Source: Planctomycetota bacterium (lineage in GTDB: Bacteria; Planctomycetota; Planctomycetia; Gemmatales; Gemmataceae). Taken from it: 22,173 nt of DNA. The stretch spans positions 1 to 22,173 of the forward strand of contig JAGWVO010000011.1 in the NCBI GenBank assembly GCA_018970845.1, in the 5' to 3' direction. The notes under the pieces were generated by a model. That model was given only the letters and a program-made list of their open reading frames with translations, searched no databases and was not told the DNA's origin. Shown here in pieces: positions 17,654 to 22,173 of the stretch (within the stretch, counting starts at the first letter, position 1; every line of letters begins with the position of its first letter). The position numbers and the translations under genes were made by a program.

Positions 17654-20250
17654 TTCAGATCTGCGCCGTGATTCTGGCGGGCTTTTCCGCAGCGCCGGTG
17701 GCGTTGACCAACGCCACGGTACACCCCGGAGACGGGCCGGCGATTCTCAACGGAGTCGTCCTGGTTCAAGACGGCAAGATCGTCGCCGTGGGCCCCGCTG
17801 GAAAGGTCGCCATTCCCAAGGATGCCGCCGTGCGTGACTTGGCCGGGATGGTCATCATTCCCGGGTTGGTGGATTCACATTCCCATTTGGGCATCTTCAG
17901 CAGGCCGGGAGTCCAGGCCAACAGCGACGGCAACGAAGCCTCCGGCCCGGTTCAACCAGGATTGCGCGCCCTCGACGCGGTCAATCCGGACGACCCCGGC
18001 ATCCGCATGGCCGTTGCCGGGGGACTCACCACCGCCAACATCATGCCCGGTTCGGGAAACGCCATCGGCGGGCAGACGATCTATGTGAAGCTTCGCGGCG
18101 GCACCATCGAGGCGATGCGCGTGGACGCCAGCGGCGTTTTGGGGGGACTCAAGATGGCCAATGGCGAAAACCCCAAGAACTTCAACTTCGCCTCGCGCAA
18201 GGCCGCGCCAGGCACGCGCATGAAAACCTTCGCCCTGCAGCGCGAGACCTTCCTCAAGGCCCGTGACTACCAGGCCCAGTGGGCCCGCCACAAGGAGGCG
18301 CTGGCCAAGGATCCCAAGGCCGCGCCCCCCGAACGCGACATCGCCATGGAACCCCTCGTGGAGGTCCTCGAGAAAAAGCGCACCGTGCATTTCCACTGCC
18401 ACCGCGCCGACGACCTCATGTCGGCGCTGCGACTGGCCCGCGAGTTCGGTTTCGAGATCGTCCTCCAGCATGCCTCGGAAGGGTACAAGATCATCCCGGA
18501 ACTCAAGGCGGCGGGCGCTTCCGTCTCTCTCACCGTGGTGGACAGTCCCGGAGGCAAGGCCGAGGTCGCCGGACTCATTGAGGAAAACGCCAAGGCCCTG
18601 GCCGATGCCGGGGTGCGCGTGGCCATCAACACCGACGATCCGGTGACCGAGTCGCGGTTCTACCTTCGCACGGGTTCGATCGCGCTTCGCGGCGGGATGA
18701 CCGAACAGCAGGCTCTCGAGGCCCTCACGGTCAACCCCGCCCGGATGCTGCGGCTCGACCACAAGGTGGGCGCCATCAAGCCGGGACTCGACGCCGACCT
18801 CGTGATCCTTTCCGGCCCTCCTTTCTCGGTTTACACGCAGGTGCTCGAAACCTGGATCGACGGTGAGGCGCGCTTCCGCCGCTCCAGGCCCGAGGATGCC
18901 CGCTATCAGGCCGGCGGGTTTGCCCTGCCCGGGCAGGATCCGCGTTACCCGCCGCTTGTCCCTCCGGTGGTTCCGCCCGCGGCGGCCAAGGCTCCCGAGG
19001 CGAAGGGCGCCCCGTTCAACGGCTCGCCAGCCCGCTACGCCGTGCGCGCCGGCCGAATGTTTGACGGCACCCGCTTCCATGACGACATGACGATCATCGT
19101 TGCCGATGGCAAGATTGAAGCGGTGGGTCCGTCCGGCAAGTTGCCCGTGCCGGCCAACCTTCCCGTGCTGGCGGCCAGGGAAGTCACCCCCGGCCTGGTT
19201 GACGGCCACGGTTGCGCGGGCGTTTCCGGCGGCCTGAATGTTCCCGCCGACCAGGACCAGGACGAGACGACCGACCCCAACGGCGCCGACCTGCGCGTGC
19301 TCGACGCCTTCAATCCGGATGACGGCCTGTTGGAATTCGTCCGCCGCCATGGCGTGACGGCGGTTCATGTGCTGCCGGGTCGCAAGTCGCTGGTCTCGGG
19401 CCGATCGGCGGTGTTTCTCTCCCACGGGCGCACCGCCGAGGCGATGCTGCTGCCGTCTCCCGGCATGCTGGTCTGCAACCTCGGGGAACCGGCGAGGGAA
19501 ACCCATGCCGGCAAGATCACCACGCGCATGGCGGTGGCGGCGCATCTGAGGCAACTGTTCGAGCAGGGCAGGGCGCACGCCTCCAAGTCGGGCAAGGGCG
19601 ACAAACCGTCCCAGCCGAATCCCAAAATGGAGGCGCTGGCGATGGCCGCCGCGGGCAAGCTTCCGGTGCTTCTCTGCGCACACCGCGCCGACGACATCAA
19701 CACGGCGCTGCGCCTTGCCGCCGAGTTCAAGCTCGATGCCCGCCTGGGCCTCGCCGGCGAAGGCTACCTGATGGCCGACGCCATCGCCGCGGCGAAGGTT
19801 CCCGTCTTCCTGCATCCGCCCCTGTTGCGCGCCGGAACCAGCATGGAGACGCTCCATGTGTTCACAGGGGCGGCCCGCGTGCTCTCCGCGAAGGGTGTTC
19901 CCGTGGTTTTGGGAAGCTCATTCGAGGGGTATGTGCCCAAGATCCGCAACATCCGTTCCGAGGCCGGCACCGCAGCGGCCGCCGGTTGGCCCCGGGAGGA
20001 GGCCCTGGCCGCCATCACATCGCGCGCCGCGGAGGCGCTTGGGATCGACCGCGGAACCATCGCACCGGGCAAGGCCGCCGACCTGGCCCTGTTCGATGGC
20101 GACCCGCTGGAAAACGCCACGCACGCCACGCACACGATCGTCGGCGGCAAGGTGGTGTACAATCGCTCGGAATACCTCGAGCTTCCCCTGGCGCGCCGCG
20201 GCCTGTCGCTTTCCGGCTACGGCGGCCCGGGTTGTTGCCTGGGGTGGTGA
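17650..20250 (+). CDS. Tandem amidohydrolase-family protein; second half lacks metal ligands
   Basis: An 866-residue exported protein made of two amidohydrolase (imidazolonepropionase-like) units. After a short signal (1-15), unit one runs to about 410 and keeps likely metal ligands: H77 and H79 (DSHSHLG), H249 in HCHRADD, H274 (LQHASEGY) and D329 (NTDDP). A Pro/Ala-rich linker (431-460) leads to unit two (about 462-850). It repeats the same landmarks in the same order (PGLVDGHGCAG, LDAFNPDD, CAHRADD, GLAGEGYL, LGSSFEG), but the second His of HxH is C522, the equivalent of H249 is C676, of H274 is L701 and of D329 is S757. Unit two therefore looks catalytically dead and may be structural or substrate-binding. 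Substrate unknown. AAGGGA at 17637-17642 with a 7-base spacer supports the start. The ThuA-like gene follows after 35 bases. Confidence 0.92.
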   Translation: MIQICAVILAGFSAAPVALTNATVHPGDGPAILNGVVLVQDGKIVAVGPAGKVAIPKDAAVRDLAGMVIIPGLVDSHSHLGIFSRPGVQANSDGNEASGPVQPGLRALDAVNPDDPGIRMAVAGGLTTANIMPGSGNAIGGQTIYVKLRGGTIEAMRVDASGVLGGLKMANGENPKNFNFASRKAAPGTRMKTFALQRETFLKARDYQAQWARHKEALAKDPKAAPPERDIAMEPLVEVLEKKRTVHFHCHRADDLMSALRLAREFGFEIVLQHASEGYKIIPELKAAGASVSLTVVDSPGGKAEVAGLIEENAKALADAGVRVAINTDDPVTESRFYLRTGSIALRGGMTEQQALEALTVNPARMLRLDHKVGAIKPGLDADLVILSGPPFSVYTQVLETWIDGEARFRRSRPEDARYQAGGFALPGQDPRYPPLVPPVVPPAAAKAPEAKGAPFNGSPARYAVRAGRMFDGTRFHDDMTIIVADGKIEAVGPSGKLPVPANLPVLAAREVTPGLVDGHGCAGVSGGLNVPADQDQDETTDPNGADLRVLDAFNPDDGLLEFVRRHGVTAVHVLPGRKSLVSGRSAVFLSHGRTAEAMLLPSPGMLVCNLGEPARETHAGKITTRMAVAAHLRQLFEQGRAHASKSGKGDKPSQPNPKMEALAMAAAGKLPVLLCAHRADDINTALRLAAEFKLDARLGLAGEGYLMADAIAAAKVPVFLHPPLLRAGTSMETLHVFTGAARVLSAKGVPVVLGSSFEGYVPKIRNIRSEAGTAAAAGWPREEALAAITSRAAEALGIDRGTIAPGKAADLALFDGDPLENATHATHTIVGGKVVYNRSEYLELPLARRGLSLSGYGGPGCCLGW

Positions 20251-20285
20251 TTTCGCCTTTCCCCCTTCCGCTTTGGAGATCCCGC

Positions 20286-21092
20286 ATGAGTTTCCTGCTG
20301 CTGATATCGCTGTTGTCGCCCGGCCAAACCCCGCCGATCAAGGCGCTCCTGGTCACGGGAGGCTGCTGCCATGACTACAACATCCAGAAACTCATCATCA
20401 GCGAGGGAACCGCCGCGCGCGCCCGCATCGAGTGGGTGGTGGTGCAGGAGGGCGGCAACAAGACGAACAGCCGGATTCCCCTCCATGAGAAGTCCGACTG
20501 GGCCAAGGGTTTTGATGTCGTTGTCCACAACGAATGTTTCGCCGATGTGAAGGATCCCAAGTGGACCGAGAACATCGTGCGGCCCCACCGCGAGGGCACC
20601 GGCGCCGTGCTCATCCATTGCGCCATGCACTGCTACCGCGACGGCACCGGCGAATGGTTCAAGTTCTGCGGCGTCACCTCCCATCGGCACGGCGCCCACT
20701 ATCCCTTCGATGTGGTGCCCGCCAAGGGCGACAAGCACCCGATCCTCGGCAAGTTTCCCGAGCGGTGGAAGACGCCGCAGGGCGAGCTTTACCAAGTGGT
20801 CGCCACGGGCGAGAACTGCAAGCCCCTGGCCACGGCCCTGAGCAAGGAGACGAAGAAGGACGAGGTGTGCGTGTGGACCAACCAATACGGCAAGGGACGG
20901 GTCTTCGGCACCACCATCGGGCACTACAACACCGAGATGGCCGATCCCATCTTCCTCGACATGCTCACCCGCGGCATCATCTGGTCGGCTGGCAAGGACG
21001 AGAAGGATTTCCTCAAGCCGTTCGACCCCGAGAAGACGAAGTTCCGCTGGGAAACTCCCAAGGATTCCAAGGAACCTCCCAAGGCGAAGTGA
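20286..21092 (+). CDS. ThuA-like domain protein, exported
   Basis: A 268-residue protein of the ThuA-like family, which has a class I glutamine amidotransferase-like fold without a proven reaction; it is named for trehalose utilisation genes but is very common in planctomycetes. A short hydrophobic leader (MSFLLLISLLSPG) suggests export. Landmarks are LLVTGGCCHDY near residue 21, FDVVVHNECFAD near 77, VLIHCAMHCYRDG near 105, HPILGKFP near 150 and GKGRVFGTTIGHYN near 205. The C-terminus is a Lys/Pro-rich tail (about 245-268) that looks disordered. GGAG at 20275-20278 with a 7-base spacer fixes the start. It lies 35 bases after the amidohydrolase stop and probably shares its transcript. Confidence 0.92.
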   Translation: MSFLLLISLLSPGQTPPIKALLVTGGCCHDYNIQKLIISEGTAARARIEWVVVQEGGNKTNSRIPLHEKSDWAKGFDVVVHNECFADVKDPKWTENIVRPHREGTGAVLIHCAMHCYRDGTGEWFKFCGVTSHRHGAHYPFDVVPAKGDKHPILGKFPERWKTPQGELYQVVATGENCKPLATALSKETKKDEVCVWTNQYGKGRVFGTTIGHYNTEMADPIFLDMLTRGIIWSAGKDEKDFLKPFDPEKTKFRWETPKDSKEPPKAK

Positions 21093-21108
21093 TCATTGGT
21101 TTTTCAGG

Positions 21109-21131
21109 GCAACTTTCAGTTGAAAAGTTGC
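21109..21131. terminator. Small hairpin after the ThuA-like gene
   Basis: GCAACTTT and AAAGTTGC form a perfect 8-bp stem with a 7-base loop, 17 bases after the ThuA-like stop. It is followed on the plus strand by A-rich, not T-rich, sequence, so it may only stabilise the mRNA end. Confidence 0.3.
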
Positions 21132-21165
21132 AAAAATGAAAGGCCCAGCTTCAGAAATGAAAAAA

Positions 21166-21265
21166 GCCCCTCACTTCGTTCAGGGCTCCTACGCGTCGAT
21201 CTTCCTTGAATGGCCACAAGGGCCAGTCCTTTCAACGCTTGGGAGGCCTGAACGAAGTGAGGGGC
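21166..21265 (-). terminator. 100-bp structured element with perfect 19-bp inverted ends; likely minus-strand terminator
   Basis: GCCCCTCACTTCGTTCAGG at 21166-21184 is repeated as its exact reverse complement at 21247-21265, with 62 bases between. Inside the loop, TGGCC (21211-21215) and GGCCA (21221-21225) can form a second stem, extended by TTGAA/TTCAA. Read on the minus strand, the long stem ends in GGGGC followed by six T, the form of an intrinsic terminator, and it lies 125 bases after the stop of the minus-strand DUF1559 gene. No T-run follows on the plus strand. The clean 19-bp ends and 100-bp length would also fit a MITE-like repeat; A-runs on both sides are too simple to call a target duplication. 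Confidence 0.6.
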
Positions 21266-21390
21266 AAATCAATCGGCAAACCGTTTCATGAATCGTTTGA
21301 AATTCAATATTATACCAAATTCTACATGTATTAAATCGCTATTGAAGCGGCACTCCGATACTATGTTCTGAAAACCGCTCTGGGTTCGGG
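21266..21390. other. AT-rich non-coding stretch between convergent genes
   Basis: About 21300-21370 is noticeably more AT-rich than the rest of the window (runs such as TTCAATATTATACC). A 7-bp inverted pair, TTCAATA at 21303-21309 and TATTGAA at 21340-21346, is the only structure seen. No open frame or RNA gene is supported. It forms the 3' untranslated part of the DUF1559 transcript. Confidence 0.45.
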
Positions 21391-22173
21391 TCACGGGTAT
21401 GTCGGCACTGATCCGCTTGCCAGGAACAGGCTGCCCTGGAGCATGCCGGGCGTGATGGCCGCCGTGTGGCCGTCGCAGTACAGCGCGTTGAACACGCCGT
21501 CGTGGCGTTGGTCGGGATAGTGCGTCTTGGGATTGGTGGTGTCCGGGAAGGGCCAGGGGGCCCTGGGGTTGGCAGGCGTCGACGCGTGGGTGGAATCGGC
21601 GCAGCCGGGTGTCCTTCCATGGTCCCACACGATCAGGATGTTGGATGTGCCGTTGCCAGTGGCGAGTTCGCCCAGGGATTTGCCGTTGGGCCCGCCGCTG
21701 ACATAGTTCATGCCGTATCCGCACTGGTAGGCCTGCCCCGTCGCGGGATCGAAACCCGTCGGGCATCGGAAAACGCGGGTGCTTTGCTCGATGAAAGGCC
21801 ACAAAAGCCCGGCCGGGTACCCGCCATTGGAGTAGGTGTTGTCGGCGTTTGGAGCGCCTTGGGCCTTGGTGGTGGTTGATGGCGCCGGGCGATTATCGTA
21901 GGGGGCCCACCAGACTTCCTCCGGTCCGGTCCACAGTGTGGCGGAGGGAAGCTTGAAGCATTCGGCGTCATAAAGGCCCGATGCCGTGTCGCAGCGGCGA
22001 TATCGAGGGAAGGTGCCCAGCGTGTCGTGGTGATGGTGGATCGCCAGTCCGATTTGCCTGAGGTTGTTCGAGCAGGTCATGCGCGCCGCGGCAGCGCGCA
22101 CCTTCTGCAAGGCCGGCACCAACAGGGCGGCCAGCACAGCGATGATGGCGATCACCACCAGCAATTCGATCAG
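21391..22173 (-). CDS. DUF1559 domain-containing protein with pilin-like N-terminus, partial
   Basis: The frame is open to the right edge, giving 260 visible residues; the true start lies beyond the window. The first visible residues (LIELLVVIAIIAVLAALL) are the hydrophobic type IV pilin-like helix, with the conserved Glu present but the preceding G/F processing site cut off. It continues with PALQKVRAAAARMTCSNNLRQIGLAIHH in family fashion, a variable middle with several Cys and Trp, and the family end motif HDGVFNALYCDGH ('H-X9-DG'). DUF1559 proteins are a large planctomycete paralogue family, presumably surface or pseudopilin-like; their function is not established. The protein ends normally with a TGA at 21391, and the 100-bp terminator-like element lies downstream. 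Confidence 0.93.
   Translation of the reverse strand: MIELLVVIAIIAVLAALLVPALQKVRAAAARMTCSNNLRQIGLAIHHHHDTLGTFPRYRRCDTASGLYDAECFKLPSATLWTGPEEVWWAPYDNRPAPSTTTKAQGAPNADNTYSNGGYPAGLLWPFIEQSTRVFRCPTGFDPATGQAYQCGYGMNYVSGGPNGKSLGELATGNGTSNILIVWDHGRTPGCADSTHASTPANPRAPWPFPDTTNPKTHYPDQRHDGVFNALYCDGHTAAITPGMLQGSLFLASGSVPTYP

Noticed and set aside
17875..19857. 660-residue open frame on the minus strand
   Set aside because: It is antisense to the amidohydrolase gene, whose two domains are unmistakable; the antisense product has no recognisable fold.
21166..21265. Insertion sequence end or integrase attachment site
   Set aside because: No transposase or integrase gene lies nearby and no clear target duplication flanks the element.

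Overview
The window looks like a piece of a Planctomycetota chromosome. It is GC-rich, and the gene families are those typical of that phylum: a PSCyt1-DUF1549-DUF1553 protein, two Tat-exported DUF1501 proteins, a DUF1559 protein with a pilin-like N-terminus, a DUF6797/TIGR02603-type haem protein, a ThuA-like protein and a redoxin-cytochrome-copper-monooxygenase fusion. The exact order cannot be fixed from sequence alone. Both edges cut genes, on the left a secreted planctomycete protein and on the right DUF1559. No tRNA, rRNA, CRISPR array, transposase or integrase was seen.

Layout, left to right. (1) Positions 1-5056, minus strand: a tight operon reading DUF1549/DUF1553 cytochrome protein, then DUF1501 protein, then a conserved hypothetical protein that runs off the left edge. 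The gaps are 16 and 30 bases. (2) 5225-5674, plus: a small YdcZ/DUF606-type membrane protein, convergent with (3) 5684-7429, minus: an exported redoxin + cytochrome c + PHM-like copper protein. (4) 7627-9078, plus: a stand-alone short-form BrxL-like AAA+ ATPase. (5) 9090-11088, minus: a compact operon of serine hydrolase (beta-lactamase fold), an approximately 80-residue protein, and a small alarmone hydrolase-like HD protein. Its last gene ends 11 bases from the BrxL-like gene. (6) 11265-13546, plus: a second DUF1501 protein and a GDSL/SGNH hydrolase. (7) 13583-17503, minus: a 1306-residue dihaem, LamG-like and beta-propeller protein. (8) 17650-21092, plus: a tandem amidohydrolase protein and a ThuA-like protein, probably one transcript. 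(9) 21093-21390: a non-coding stretch with a 100-bp element bounded by perfect 19-bp inverted repeats. (10) 21391-22173, minus: DUF1559, partial.

Most products carry an export signal (Sec or Tat), and three of them bind c-type haem through CxxCH motifs. The theme is periplasmic redox chemistry and breakdown of extracellular matter, as is usual for the expanded, poorly characterised planctomycete paralogue families. The cytoplasmic exceptions are the BrxL-like ATPase and the RSH-type hydrolase, which sit tail to tail at 9.08 kb. They are the least expected content here and the best candidates for something undescribed. The other items worth following are the copper-ligand-complete redoxin fusion, the amidohydrolase whose second half has lost its metal ligands, and the 100-bp inverted-repeat element.
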